A stretch of 64,000 bases of DNA. Source: Rhodospirillaceae bacterium (GTDB lineage Bacteria; Pseudomonadota; Alphaproteobacteria; GCA-2731375). Of this stretch, positions 1 through 8,994 are shown piece by piece; within the stretch, counting starts at the first letter, position 1; each line of letters opens with the position of its first letter. The notes beneath the pieces are model-generated. The model saw only the letters and a list, made by a program, of their open reading frames with translations. It was not told where the DNA came from and made no database searches. The position numbers and the translations under genes are program-made. Location of the stretch: assembly GCA_018660265.1 (NCBI GenBank), contig JABJKS010000059.1, positions 124,001 to 188,000 of the forward strand, in the 5' to 3' direction.

Positions 1-668
1 TTGGCGTCGATCATCTGGCCCTGGTCTATGGCTGGTCCATGGGCGCGCAACAGGCCCTTCATTGGGGTGCGATTTTCCCAGACCAAGTTGATGCGATTTG
101 CGCCGTCTGCGGCTCTGCCCGCACAACGCCTCACAACAAGGTATTTCTGGAAGGCGTGCGCGCGACCCTGACGGCCGACCCGGCCTGGCAGAATGGCGGC
201 TTTACCGACCGTCCCGTACGCGGCCTGCGCGCCATGGGTCGTCTGTACGCCGGTTGGGCCATGAGCCAGGCGTTCTATCGGGAGGAGACGCACCTGAAAC
301 TGGGCTTCGCGTCGCTGGAAGATTATCTGGTGCGGGGCTGGGAAGCGAATTTCCTGCGCCGCGACGGTGATGATCTGCTGGCCATGCTGTCGGTCTGGTA
401 TCGCTCCGATATCTCCAACAATGAAATCTACAACGGCGATCTGAAGGCGGCCCTGGGGGCCATCAAGGCACGGGCCATGATCATGCCGTCCCGGACGGAT
501 TTATATTTCACGCCCGAGGATAGCGAGATCGAATGCGCCCAGATGCCGAATGCTGAATACCGACCTATAGAATCTATCTGGGGTCATCGCGCCGGCAACC
601 CAATCGACAATGGCGATGATGAGGCCCACATTCGTGACGCTGTCCAGACCCTGTTGGGAGCGCGATGA
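1..668 (+). CDS. Alpha/beta hydrolase, MetX-like (5' end outside window)
   Basis: The reading frame is open from base 3, so the gene begins upstream of the window. The visible part starts just before a nucleophile elbow, GWSMG (around base 30-45), with Ser as the likely nucleophile. A TDLYF stretch and a later WGHRAG stretch near the C-terminus supply plausible Asp and His of the triad. The layout resembles homoserine O-acetyltransferase (MetX) relatives, which acylate or hydrolyse small substrates. In this catabolic context it is more likely a hydrolase than a methionine enzyme. It overlaps the next gene by four bases (ATGA), so it belongs to the same operon. Its N-terminal third cannot be assessed. 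Confidence 0.8.
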   Translation, partial: GVDHLALVYGWSMGAQQALHWGAIFPDQVDAICAVCGSARTTPHNKVFLEGVRATLTADPAWQNGGFTDRPVRGLRAMGRLYAGWAMSQAFYREETHLKLGFASLEDYLVRGWEANFLRRDGDDLLAMLSVWYRSDISNNEIYNGDLKAALGAIKARAMIMPSRTDLYFTPEDSEIECAQMPNAEYRPIESIWGHRAGNPIDNGDDEAHIRDAVQTLLGAR

Positions 669-1840
669 TGCAGGATATCGCAGGCGCTTTGGTGCCGGGC
701 ACGTCCGTGCATATAGACGGTGTGCCGGGCGGGCCCCTATCGGGTCTGACGTTCGTGGCCAAGGATTTGTTTGATGTGGCCGGCCACCCAACAGGCGGTG
801 GCAACCCGGACTGGCCCGGCAATGACCGCCCAGCGGATCAACATGCCTGGGCCGTGCAGACATTGCTGAACGCCGGTGCGGATCTGGTGGGCAAGACCAT
901 CACCGATGAAGTTTCGCTGGGTATTCTGGGCGAAAGCGCCTTTCACGGCACGCCCCTGAACAGTGCCGCGCCGGACCGGGTGCCGGGGGGATCGTCCGCC
1001 GGTTCCGCCGCCGCGGTCGCCGCTGGGATGTGTGATATCGCACTTGGTACGGATACCGGTGGCTCCGTCCGGGTGCCGGCCAGTTTTTGCGGTTTGTACG
1101 GCATCCGACCGACCCATGGCCGGTTGGATCTTAGTGGCATGATGGCCCAGGCGCCCACGTCCGATACCACCGGCTGGTTTGCCCGTGACGCCGCCACCTT
1201 TGCCAAAGCCTCCGCCGTAATGTTGGAAGAAGATATTCCGACTACATTGCCGGACCGCCTGATCGTTGCCGTTGACGCCTTTGGTTTTGCCGATGGCCCC
1301 ATGCGGGCTGCCCTGCGGCCCATGATCGAACGGTTAAGCGATCTGATCGGTGCCGTCGAGGAGGAGGTTATGGCCCCACCGGGTTTGAGCACCTGGGCCA
1401 AGGCGCAACGCACCTTGCAACCTTATGAAGGCTGGCTGACCTTCAAAGACTGGCTGGATAGCAATCCCAACATGGCCTACAGCGTGGCCCGAGGCCTGGC
1501 AGCAGCCTCCGCCACGCCCCAGGTAGATCGGGATTGGGCCGATGTGATGCGTCAGGAGGCGCGTGCCAGGTTGAACTATTTGTTGGCCCCGAATACGGTG
1601 CTGTGTCTGCCGACCACGCCTTTCCCCGCGCCCCTGAAAGACCTGCCGATTTCACAGACCGATCCCCTGCGCCTGCAGATCGCCTGTTTGTGCAGTCACG
1701 GCGGGCTGACCGGGGTGCCGCAGGTTTCTATTCCCGGTGCGGAACTGGACGGCCTGCCGGTGGGTCTGTCGATCATTGGGCGCTGGGGCACGGATGCCCA
1801 ATTGGTGGCCCTGGCAAAAGCAATGGAGAAAAATGCATGA
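665..1840 (+). CDS. Amidase-signature family amidohydrolase
   Basis: A 391-residue amidase-signature enzyme that hydrolyses a carboxamide to acid and ammonia in the cytoplasm. The Ser-cisSer-Lys triad is readable: Lys33 in VAKDLFDVAG, Ser110 in VPGGSSAGS and Ser134 in GTDTGGSVRVP, with the usual 24-residue spacing between the serines. It is shorter than GatA (about 480), so a role in tRNA-dependent amidation is unlikely. It overlaps the upstream gene (ATGA at 665) and the downstream AtzH-like gene (ATGA at 1837), which implies translational coupling. Amidase next to an AtzH/HpxZ-like gene is a known pairing in cyanuric acid and oxalurate catabolism. By inference it acts on a linear amide made by the hydantoinase pair downstream. 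The substrate is unknown. Confidence 0.9.
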   Translation: MMQDIAGALVPGTSVHIDGVPGGPLSGLTFVAKDLFDVAGHPTGGGNPDWPGNDRPADQHAWAVQTLLNAGADLVGKTITDEVSLGILGESAFHGTPLNSAAPDRVPGGSSAGSAAAVAAGMCDIALGTDTGGSVRVPASFCGLYGIRPTHGRLDLSGMMAQAPTSDTTGWFARDAATFAKASAVMLEEDIPTTLPDRLIVAVDAFGFADGPMRAALRPMIERLSDLIGAVEEEVMAPPGLSTWAKAQRTLQPYEGWLTFKDWLDSNPNMAYSVARGLAAASATPQVDRDWADVMRQEARARLNYLLAPNTVLCLPTTPFPAPLKDLPISQTDPLRLQIACLCSHGGLTGVPQVSIPGAELDGLPVGLSIIGRWGTDAQLVALAKAMEKNA

Positions 1841-2241
1841 GTACGTTGGCGGTGAATGATCCAGGCGTGGTGGCCGAGGTCACGGCGTTGTTCGAGGCTT
1901 ATGAGCAGGCCCTGATCGACAAGAATGTGGATGTTCTGGACAATACATTCTGGAACAGCCCCAAGACCATCCGCTATGCCATGCACGAAAATGGCTACGG
2001 CTTTGATGAAATCCACCGCCACCGTGTCGGCCGCGCACCGGGCCCCGGTATCAAGGAAGTACGCCGCCGGTTGGAAATTCTGACCCTGGGCGATGCCTTC
2101 GCCACCGTGAACCTTGAATTCAAGGTCCGCGATCAGGATGAGGTCGGGCGGCAGTCTCAGACCTGGGTGAAATTCCCCGACCTTGGTTGGAAAGTTGTTG
2201 CCGCCCATGTCTCTATCCAGGACAAGGCACCCCGGTGGTGA
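1837..2241 (+). CDS. AtzH-like / HpxZ-like small NTF2-fold protein
   Basis: A 134-residue protein starting at the ATG inside the amidase stop (ATGA). The reading frame is open further upstream, but the overlap and the sequence MSTLAVNDPGVVAEV fix this start. Features of the AtzH-like (DUF3225) NTF2-fold family are visible: an N-terminal helix with LFEAYEQAL, an FWNSPKTIRYAMHENGYGFDEI segment and a C-terminal VAAHVSIQ strand. Family members sit beside AtzE-type amidases in s-triazine degradation and in the hpx oxalurate cluster, where their exact role is not settled. The direct neighbourhood with an amidase is the same here. It overlaps the downstream hyuA by GTGA. Confidence 0.85.
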   Translation: MSTLAVNDPGVVAEVTALFEAYEQALIDKNVDVLDNTFWNSPKTIRYAMHENGYGFDEIHRHRVGRAPGPGIKEVRRRLEILTLGDAFATVNLEFKVRDQDEVGRQSQTWVKFPDLGWKVVAAHVSIQDKAPRW

Positions 2242-4346
2242 CCGCCCCAACTGCAACGGCTCAACCTATCCCGCCGTGGCGCATCGGCGTCGATGTGGGC
2301 GGCACCTTCACGGACATGGTACTTCGTGATCAGACGGGCGGCCTTTGGGTGTTCAAGGCACCATCCGTGCCCAGCGATCCCAGCCAAGGTGTCATGGCGG
2401 TGCTGCAACGGGCCGCGAAAAGTCTGGACATGGCGCTGTCGGATCTGTTGGGGAATTGCGCGCTGTTCTTCCACGGCTCCACAGTCGCCACCAACACGAT
2501 TTTGGAAAAGAAAGGCGCCACGGTTGGTTTGCTGACCACGACCGGGTTTCGCGACAGCCTGGAGGTGCGCCGGGGCATTCGGGAAAACATGTGGGATCAC
2601 CGCGCGCCTTTTCCTGATGTTATTGTCCCCCGCTATCTGCGCCAACCTGTGGGTGGTCGTCTGGATAAGGATGGCGACGAGCTGGAAGCACTTGATCTTG
2701 GCGACGTTGATAAGGCAATGACGCTTTTCGCAGATGAAGGCGTGGAAGCAATTGCCGTTGCTCTGTTGAACAGCTACGGCAACCCAAAGCATGAGGATGC
2801 GGTGGCTGAACACATGGCCGGCCACTTGGCCGACCACCCCGCCGATAGTTCCTGGGTTTCCCTCTCCAGCCGTATCGCCCCTATTATGGGAGAATACGAA
2901 CGCACCTCGACCGCTGTGATCAATGCCTATATCGCCCCAAAGGTGGTTGGTTATTTGCGCAACTTGGATAGCCATTTGCGCGATAACGGTCTGGCGCGGC
3001 CCATCCTGTTGTTGCAAAGCAACGGTGGTGCTGTGTCTGTGGAACAGGTCGCGGAACGACCGGTCAATCTGGTGCTCTCGGGCCCCGCTGCCGGTGTTGG
3101 TGCCCTGGGCCTTTATAGCCGTTGTGCGGGATCTGATAATCTGATCGCCATGGAAATTGGCGGCACATCCTGCGACGTCACCTTGATGGGCGAGGGGGAG
3201 GTTTCGGTCACGGACGAATTGATGATCGACGGCTATCATCTGGCCACGCCCTCCGTGGATATCCATACGGTCGGTGCGGGCGGTGGTACCATTGCCCATG
3301 CTGATGATGCCGGCTTGCTTCACGTTGGCCCCCAGGGCGCCGGTGCCACACCGGGGCCGGCCTGCTATGGCCTGGGCGGTGAACAACCAACCGTGACGGA
3401 TGCTTATATGGTTCTGGGCCGTTTGCGCCCCGGTCCTTATGCAGGCGGCAGTGTCACTTTGGATGACAATCTGGCCCGTCGCGCCATAGAGGAAAAAATT
3501 GCCAAGCCGCTGGGCATCGCGGTGGAGGAAGCCGCAGCCGGTATCATTCGTCTGCTGGAACAAAACCTGCTGCATGCGGTGGAACATATTTCCATTCAGC
3601 GGGGCCATAACCCGCAACGCTTTACCCTTGTCGCAGCGGGTGGTGCGGGGCCCATGCATGGGGCGACCGTGGCCCGTGCGCTGGGTTGCCGTCAGGCCTA
3701 CGTACCGCGCCAGGCTGGGGCCTTTTGTGCCTTGGGCATGTTGCATACGGATATCCGCCAGGACTATCTGGCGGTGCATTTCGACAATCTGGATACGGTC
3801 GCCGAGGAGGCGCTGCAAATGGGCTTTGCGCCCCTTGAAGAACGGGCCGGGGCGGCCCTGGCAGCGGAAGGCTTCAACGGTGACGCCGCAGTTGTCCATC
3901 GGGAGCTGGATTTGCGTTATCGGGGCCAGCTGTGGTCGATCCGGGTGCAATTACCCAGCGGTGCTTTTGATCCGATGGCGGTGCGAGAGGCCTTTGATGC
4001 AGACCATCAGCGGCAATATGGCCACACTCAACCTGGTGGCACCATCGAGATTACCGCCCTGCGCGTGACGGCCAGGGGTCTTATCGAGACATCTGATCCA
4101 AGCGTCACAGCGTCAGCCTACAAAGCGCCCGACCCGACCGCTGTCCGGCCAGTATATATGGACAGCAATCATGGCTGGCAGGACACCCCGATTTATGCCG
4201 GTGCCGATCTGCAGCCCGGCTTTGCTGAAGATGGCCCGATGTTGGTGGAAGAATTGACGACCACGGTCTTCGTCGGGCCCAGGGACCGGCTCATCGTGGA
4301 CAATTCTGATAACTTTATGATTGAGATTGATGGGGCGGGCGATTGA
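2238..4346 (+). CDS. Hydantoinase/oxoprolinase family protein, subunit A (HyuA)
   Basis: A 702-residue HyuA-type subunit of the ATP-dependent N-methylhydantoinase/5-oxoprolinase/caprolactamase/acetone carboxylase superfamily. It starts at GTG 2238, which overlaps the preceding stop (GTGA). Visible motifs are the N-terminal actin-like phosphate loop DVGGTFTDMV, HGSTVATNTILE, LSGPAAGVGALGL, EIGGTSCDVTL and a GAGGGTIAHAD segment. These build the ATP-binding HSP70/actin fold that phosphorylates the substrate carbonyl before ring opening or carboxylation. The partner HyuB follows one base after the stop. With an amidase and an AtzH-like gene upstream, a cyclic amide or imide is a reasonable substrate, but this family cannot be assigned a substrate from sequence. 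Confidence 0.92.
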   Translation: MTAPTATAQPIPPWRIGVDVGGTFTDMVLRDQTGGLWVFKAPSVPSDPSQGVMAVLQRAAKSLDMALSDLLGNCALFFHGSTVATNTILEKKGATVGLLTTTGFRDSLEVRRGIRENMWDHRAPFPDVIVPRYLRQPVGGRLDKDGDELEALDLGDVDKAMTLFADEGVEAIAVALLNSYGNPKHEDAVAEHMAGHLADHPADSSWVSLSSRIAPIMGEYERTSTAVINAYIAPKVVGYLRNLDSHLRDNGLARPILLLQSNGGAVSVEQVAERPVNLVLSGPAAGVGALGLYSRCAGSDNLIAMEIGGTSCDVTLMGEGEVSVTDELMIDGYHLATPSVDIHTVGAGGGTIAHADDAGLLHVGPQGAGATPGPACYGLGGEQPTVTDAYMVLGRLRPGPYAGGSVTLDDNLARRAIEEKIAKPLGIAVEEAAAGIIRLLEQNLLHAVEHISIQRGHNPQRFTLVAAGGAGPMHGATVARALGCRQAYVPRQAGAFCALGMLHTDIRQDYLAVHFDNLDTVAEEALQMGFAPLEERAGAALAAEGFNGDAAVVHRELDLRYRGQLWSIRVQLPSGAFDPMAVREAFDADHQRQYGHTQPGGTIEITALRVTARGLIETSDPSVTASAYKAPDPTAVRPVYMDSNHGWQDTPIYAGADLQPGFAEDGPMLVEELTTTVFVGPRDRLIVDNSDNFMIEIDGAGD

Positions 4347-4347
4347 T

Positions 4348-6081
4348 ATGAATACGCAAGACAATTTGGACCCTATCGTTTTGGCCTTGGTGCAAAATCG
4401 CCTGGACCATATCTCCCGGCAAATGGGTTGGGTCATGACGCGCACGGCGCGCAGCCCGATTTTTTCTCAAAGCCATGATTTCTCCTGCTTCATTTCCGAC
4501 CCCGACGGCACCTTGGTCAGCCAGGCCGATGGTATCCCCATCCATACCGGCGGCGGTGGCTTTGCCGTGCGCGCTTTGTTGCGGGATTTTGCCGGTGATA
4601 TTGACGATGGCGATGTCTTTATCCTGAACGATCCATATACAGCCGGTGGCAACCATCTGCCGGATTGGGTCATTGCCCGCCCGGTCTTTGTTGTCGATCA
4701 GCTGGTCGCCTTTGCCTGCAACCGGGCGCATCAGGCTGATATCGGCGGCGGGGCGGCCGGTACATACAATTCCGAGGCCAAGGAGATCTTTCACGAAGGC
4801 ATTCGCCTGCCCGTCATGAAACTGGCCGCCAAGGGAGAAACCCGCCAGGACATCTGGCGTTTGTTGATGATCAATACCCGCACGGCAGAGGCATTGGACG
4901 GTGATCTGCGCGCCATGATCGGTTCGACCAAGATCGGTGCGGATCGCATCGCGGGGTTGGTAGAGGAACTTGGCATAGAGCTATACCGGGACTATTTCGA
5001 AGGTATCCTGGAACATGCGGACCGCAGTTTTCGCCGTTGTGTCTCGGATATGGCGGACGGCGATTATCTGGGCGAAGAAGCCATCGACAACGATTGTTTC
5101 GAACCTGTAGACGATGCCATTCGGGTGCGTCTGGGCGTTCAGGGTGATGCCCTGGCCGTTGATTTCACGGGCACCGCGCCCCAGGTGCGCGGCTTCAAAA
5201 ATTCCTCCGTCGCCAATACCTGGTCCGCTGTCTACATGGCCCTGGCGTCGTATTTCGATCCGGACCTGCCCCGCAACGAGGGCACATTTCGCTGCGTGAC
5301 CATCACGGCACCTGAGGGCACAATTATTAATGCCAAACCGCCGGCGGCGATGACCATGAACACGGTCTTTGTGGCGCATGAAATCGTCCATGCCATTTGG
5401 AAAGCCCTTAACAAAGCGGTGCCCGAACGCAGCTGCGCCGGGTGGGCCAAGGCGGTGCACGGCACCACGTCGGGCCGTCTGGGCGAAGAGAGCCCGTTTG
5501 TGATGTATCATTGGAATTCCGCGCCCGGCGGTGGCGCGGTTGATGGCCGGGACGGCTTCAACCAGATTGGCCATCTGATCGCCCTGGGCGGTCTGGTGCT
5601 GCCGAATGTGGAGACGTACGAGCAGTTGTATCCGGTGCTGTTCAAGCGCCAGGAATTCCGCACGGATGCCGCCGGCCCCGGTGCCTATCGCGGTGGTACG
5701 GGCTGTGATTTCGAGGTTGAGGTCAAGGTGGCTGCCGATTACGCCTTTCGCGGCGAAGGCCTGTATAATCCATCCTGCTTTGGTGCGGCGGGCGGTGATG
5801 CGGGAATGGTTGGTGAGATGGAGCTGTCCCACAGCAGCGGCGAAAGAGAAAATCCCCCAAAGTACGCCGTACGCCATTACGACGCCCTGACCCTGCGCGC
5901 GGCATCGCCGGGCGGTGGTGGTTGGGGGCAGCCGAAGCAGCGGGACCCCGCCCGCGTATTGCGCGATGTACGCGATGGTGTGGTCAGTATCGAGGCCGCG
6001 GAAAGCGTCTACGGCGTTATCCTTGATGGCGATGGCCGGTCGGTCGATGAAGACGCCACGGCAATCTTGCGGGCCGGCTGA
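4348..6081 (+). CDS. Hydantoinase family protein, subunit B (HyuB)
   Basis: A 577-residue HyuB subunit, the partner that completes the ATP-dependent hydrolase or carboxylase. The start at ATG 4348 is preferred because it lies one base after the hyuA stop and has GGGGCGGG about 8 bases upstream. In-frame TTG 4321 and ATG 4330 would lie inside hyuA. Family signatures include the N-terminal DPIVLALVQNRLDHI, a SHDFSCFI segment, the NDPYTAGGNHLPDW motif near residue 100, and the Gly-rich C-terminal PGGGGWGQP. The first base of the following serine hydrolase start overlaps its stop. No key motif is missing, so it looks functional. Confidence 0.92.
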   Translation: MNTQDNLDPIVLALVQNRLDHISRQMGWVMTRTARSPIFSQSHDFSCFISDPDGTLVSQADGIPIHTGGGGFAVRALLRDFAGDIDDGDVFILNDPYTAGGNHLPDWVIARPVFVVDQLVAFACNRAHQADIGGGAAGTYNSEAKEIFHEGIRLPVMKLAAKGETRQDIWRLLMINTRTAEALDGDLRAMIGSTKIGADRIAGLVEELGIELYRDYFEGILEHADRSFRRCVSDMADGDYLGEEAIDNDCFEPVDDAIRVRLGVQGDALAVDFTGTAPQVRGFKNSSVANTWSAVYMALASYFDPDLPRNEGTFRCVTITAPEGTIINAKPPAAMTMNTVFVAHEIVHAIWKALNKAVPERSCAGWAKAVHGTTSGRLGEESPFVMYHWNSAPGGGAVDGRDGFNQIGHLIALGGLVLPNVETYEQLYPVLFKRQEFRTDAAGPGAYRGGTGCDFEVEVKVAADYAFRGEGLYNPSCFGAAGGDAGMVGEMELSHSSGERENPPKYAVRHYDALTLRAASPGGGGWGQPKQRDPARVLRDVRDGVVSIEAAESVYGVILDGDGRSVDEDATAILRAG

Positions 6082-7229
6082 TGACCGACACTTTGATTAC
6101 GGGCGATTGCGAGGCGGCGTTTGCCAATTTGCGCGATGTCTTTGCCGGCAGTTTCTCGCCGGATCAGGAACATCCCGAAGTTGGGGCATCCGTCTGCGTC
6201 TATCTAAAAGGCCGCAAAGTCCTGGATCTTTGGGGCGGCTATTGCGACCGTGATCGCACCCGGCCCTGGCAGCGGGATACCATCGTCAACATGATGTCAG
6301 TTGGCAAAGGGATCCTGGCGCTCTGTACCCATATTCTGGTGGACCGTGGCCAATTGGACCTGGATGCACCCGTCGCCCGCTATTGGCCGGAATTTGCCCA
6401 GGCAGGCAAGGGCGATTTGCCGGTGCGATATCTTTTGGACCATCGGGCCGGTCTGGCGACGGTGGACGAAATGTATCGCGGCATGGCCTATGACTGGGAG
6501 GCAATGGTCCGGGCCCTGGAACGGACCAGGCCCATGCATCCCCCTGGCACAACACCTTGCTACCACTCCATCACCATGGGGCATCTGTTGGGTGAGGTCA
6601 TCCGCCGTATCAGCGGCCAGGGCATTGGCGCGTTCCTGGCCACGAATGTCACCAACCCCCTGGGACTGGATTATCATTTCGGTCTTCGGGATGAAGACCT
6701 GCCCCGGTGCGCGGATTTCCTCGAGGACGAAGGCCAAGGCCTGGCTGACTATCTCCTTGCCAATCCGGATAGTCTGCCCGCCCGTACATTTGGGCCGATC
6801 GCGGTAGACGAGAATTTTAATAGCCTCGAATGGCGTCAATCAGAGGTGCCATCCGCCAATGGCCACGGCAACGCCCGTGCCCTGGCGAAACTTTATGGTG
6901 CCCTGGCCCTGGGCGGTGAATTGGATGGTGTGCGGATCATTGGCAGGGAAACATTATTGCGCGCCAGTGCGGAACAGTGGGAGGCACCGGATCTTGCCAC
7001 GGGCCTTCGTATGCGCCTTGGCTTGGGCTTTCGCCTTGGTTCCGCCGACACGCCCATGGGTCCAAACCGGGCCGCTTTTGGTAGCACGGGCGCAGGCGGT
7101 GCCATCAGTTTTTGCGATATGGACGCGGGCATCGGCTTCGGCTATGCCATGAACGCGAAATATCCCGGCCTGGCTGTGGGCCCTCGAACCGCAGCCTTGG
7201 TCGATGCCCTATATGATTGCGAATTTTGA
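6081..7229 (+). CDS. Serine hydrolase, beta-lactamase (class C / EstB-like) family
   Basis: A 382-residue beta-lactamase-fold hydrolase. The SxxK catalytic motif is Ser73-Val-Gly-Lys76, followed by LDLDAPVARYWPEF and LLDHRAGL, both usual in this family. PCYHSITMGHLLGEV supplies the Tyr motif, and STGAGGAISF near the C-terminus replaces the KTG-type strand. No signal peptide is visible, so it is probably cytoplasmic and acts as an esterase, amidase or lactonase rather than a drug-resistance enzyme. It overlaps hyuB by one base and is followed after 24 bases by the ThDP enzyme, so it belongs to the same operon. Confidence 0.88.
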   Translation: MTDTLITGDCEAAFANLRDVFAGSFSPDQEHPEVGASVCVYLKGRKVLDLWGGYCDRDRTRPWQRDTIVNMMSVGKGILALCTHILVDRGQLDLDAPVARYWPEFAQAGKGDLPVRYLLDHRAGLATVDEMYRGMAYDWEAMVRALERTRPMHPPGTTPCYHSITMGHLLGEVIRRISGQGIGAFLATNVTNPLGLDYHFGLRDEDLPRCADFLEDEGQGLADYLLANPDSLPARTFGPIAVDENFNSLEWRQSEVPSANGHGNARALAKLYGALALGGELDGVRIIGRETLLRASAEQWEAPDLATGLRMRLGLGFRLGSADTPMGPNRAAFGSTGAGGAISFCDMDAGIGFGYAMNAKYPGLAVGPRTAALVDALYDCEF

Positions 7230-7253
7230 GAAATTTTTTGGAGTTGCGAGCAA

Positions 7254-8840
7254 ATGAGTGACAACACGAACCCTGAAGTGAACGGGGCTGACATGAATGG
7301 TGCTGAAAGCCTGGTGCGAACCCTGATTGCGGGCGGCGTCGATGTTTGTTTCACCAATCCCGGCACCTCCGAGATGCATTTTGTCGCCGCCTTGGACAAG
7401 GTGCCCGGCATGCGTTGTGTCCTGGGCTTGTTCGAAGGCGTGGTGACCGGTGCTGCGGATGGTTATTACCGCATGCTGGGCAAGCCGGCCTCCACCCTGT
7501 TGCACCTTGCCCCCGGCCTGGCCAATGGCCTGGCCAATCTGCACAACGCCAAGAAAGCGGATTCGGGCGTCGTTAACATTGTTGGCGAACATGCCACTTA
7601 TCATATCCAATATGACGCACCCCTGACCGCCGATATCGAAGGTACAGCCGCGCCTATGTCGCATTGGGTGAAGACATCGCCGACATCCCAGACCATCGCC
7701 GCCGATGGTGCTCTGGCGATAGAGGCCGCGACGCAAACGCCGGGACAGATCGCCACGCTTATTCTGCCGGCGGATACTGCCTGGGGTCCGGCGGACGCGG
7801 TTGTCGAGGCGACCGCGCCACCCGCTTTGCCAAAGGCTTCCGATGCAGCCGTCAAGGCGGCGGCTGAGATGTTGCGGACCAGCGAGACCGCGACTTTGTT
7901 GATGGGCGGCGGGGCATTACGTCATCGCAGCCTGGAACTGGCCGGTAAGATCGCTGCCAAGACCGGCTGCGGCATTCTGACCGAAGGCGCCAATGCCCGG
8001 CTGGAGCGGGGCGCGGGGCGGGTTCAGGTCGAACGCATTCCATATGTGGTGGAACTGGCCCTCGACGTCATGAAAAAGGCTGGCAATCTGGTTCTGGTCG
8101 CCTCGCGGGAGCCGGTGGCGTTTTTTGCCTATCCGGACAAACCCAGCCTGCTGGTGGATCCCGATAGCACCTCGACCCAATTGGTCAAAACCGAAGAAGA
8201 TATTGAGGCCGCTTTGGAAGCGCTGGCCGTGGAGCTTGATTGCCTGGACCTCGAACCCGCAGGTGTTGCCCAGCCCTATCGCCCGCCCTTGCCCACCGGT
8301 GAAATTACCAAGGAAGCCATTGCCGCCGTCCTAGGCGCCATGTTGCCTGAAGGTGCCATCGTGGTGGATGAAAGTGTCACGACGGGTCGTGAATTTTTCC
8401 CCGTCACCGCAGGCGCACCGCCGCATGACTGGATCAACAACCGTGGTGGTTCAATTGGTTATGGCCTGCCCGTCGCGGTAGGTGCCGCCATTGCCTGCCC
8501 TGATCGTAAGGTTATCGCCTTGGAGGGGGACGGCAGTTGCATGTACACGGTGCAGTCTTTGTGGACCATGGCGCGGGAAAATCTGGACGTCACGGTGATG
8601 GTTTTTGCCAATGGCACCTACAACATCCTGCGTGGCGAATTGACCAATGTGGGCGTGCAAAACCCAGGCCCCCGCGCTGTTGATATGCTGTCCATAGATC
8701 GCCCCAACCTGGACTGGGTCGCCCTATCGAAGGGCATGGGTGTCGATGCGGTCAGGGTCACGGACGCCGAGGAACTGGTCAATGCCTTTGATGCAGGCTT
8801 GCACAGCGACGGGCCTTATCTGATTGAAGTGGCGATGTAG
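7254..8840 (+). CDS. Thiamin diphosphate-dependent enzyme (acetolactate synthase / benzoylformate decarboxylase-like)
   Basis: A 528-residue ThDP enzyme. The Pyr domain contains FTNPGTSEM and GLFEGVVTGAADGYY, where Glu61 aligns with the cofactor-activating Glu. The PP domain near residue 425 carries the GDGSCMYTVQSLWTM metal/ThDP motif ending at an Asn. The NPGTSE start resembles benzoylformate decarboxylase (NPGSNE) more than the FGYPGG of IlvB. Many relatives are annotated as acetolactate synthase large subunit without proof. GGAG at about 7239 supports the ATG. Being last in the operon, it probably decarboxylates or ligates a 2-oxo acid made by the upstream amidohydrolases. No small regulatory subunit gene is adjacent, which argues against a biosynthetic AHAS. 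Confidence 0.88.
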   Translation: MSDNTNPEVNGADMNGAESLVRTLIAGGVDVCFTNPGTSEMHFVAALDKVPGMRCVLGLFEGVVTGAADGYYRMLGKPASTLLHLAPGLANGLANLHNAKKADSGVVNIVGEHATYHIQYDAPLTADIEGTAAPMSHWVKTSPTSQTIAADGALAIEAATQTPGQIATLILPADTAWGPADAVVEATAPPALPKASDAAVKAAAEMLRTSETATLLMGGGALRHRSLELAGKIAAKTGCGILTEGANARLERGAGRVQVERIPYVVELALDVMKKAGNLVLVASREPVAFFAYPDKPSLLVDPDSTSTQLVKTEEDIEAALEALAVELDCLDLEPAGVAQPYRPPLPTGEITKEAIAAVLGAMLPEGAIVVDESVTTGREFFPVTAGAPPHDWINNRGGSIGYGLPVAVGAAIACPDRKVIALEGDGSCMYTVQSLWTMARENLDVTVMVFANGTYNILRGELTNVGVQNPGPRAVDMLSIDRPNLDWVALSKGMGVDAVRVTDAEELVNAFDAGLHSDGPYLIEVAM

Positions 8841-8965
8841 CCCGGATCAACCGATCATGAAGAACACTTTGGCCAACCGCAGCCCTTAGGCGTCAGTTCC
8901 TTGGCATAACCTTAAGTATTTCGTCTTTGCCCGCAAAATCGATTAGGCTTGTCCGCAGCTAGAAA

Positions 8966-8982
8966 ATTGGATCCAATATTGG
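8966..8982. promoter_or_regulatory. Two overlapping palindromes before the signalling cassette
   Basis: ATTGGATCCAAT (8966-8977) is a perfect 12-bp palindrome, and CCAATATTGG (8973-8982) is a perfect 10-bp palindrome sharing its right half. They end in the G-run (8981-8986) that serves as ribosome binding site for the GTG start at 8995. The 154-bp gap before this gene has no other clear structure. The site could be an operator or an RNA structure masking the ribosome binding site. Only the sequence symmetry is direct evidence. Confidence 0.35.
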
Positions 8983-8994
8983 GGGGCGATACCC

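Noticed and set aside
2157-3950. 597-codon open frame on the minus strand
   Set aside because: It is fully antisense to hyuA, lacks any recognisable domain and has His/Arg/Gln-rich composition typical of a shadow frame in high-GC DNA.
4981-5877. 298-codon minus-strand frame opposite hyuB
   Set aside because: Shadow of hyuB with no recognised motif; the plus strand has clear family signatures.
7254-8840. Biosynthetic acetolactate synthase
   Set aside because: NPGTSE in place of the usual IlvB motif, a catabolic operon and the absence of a small-subunit gene argue against a branched-chain amino acid role.
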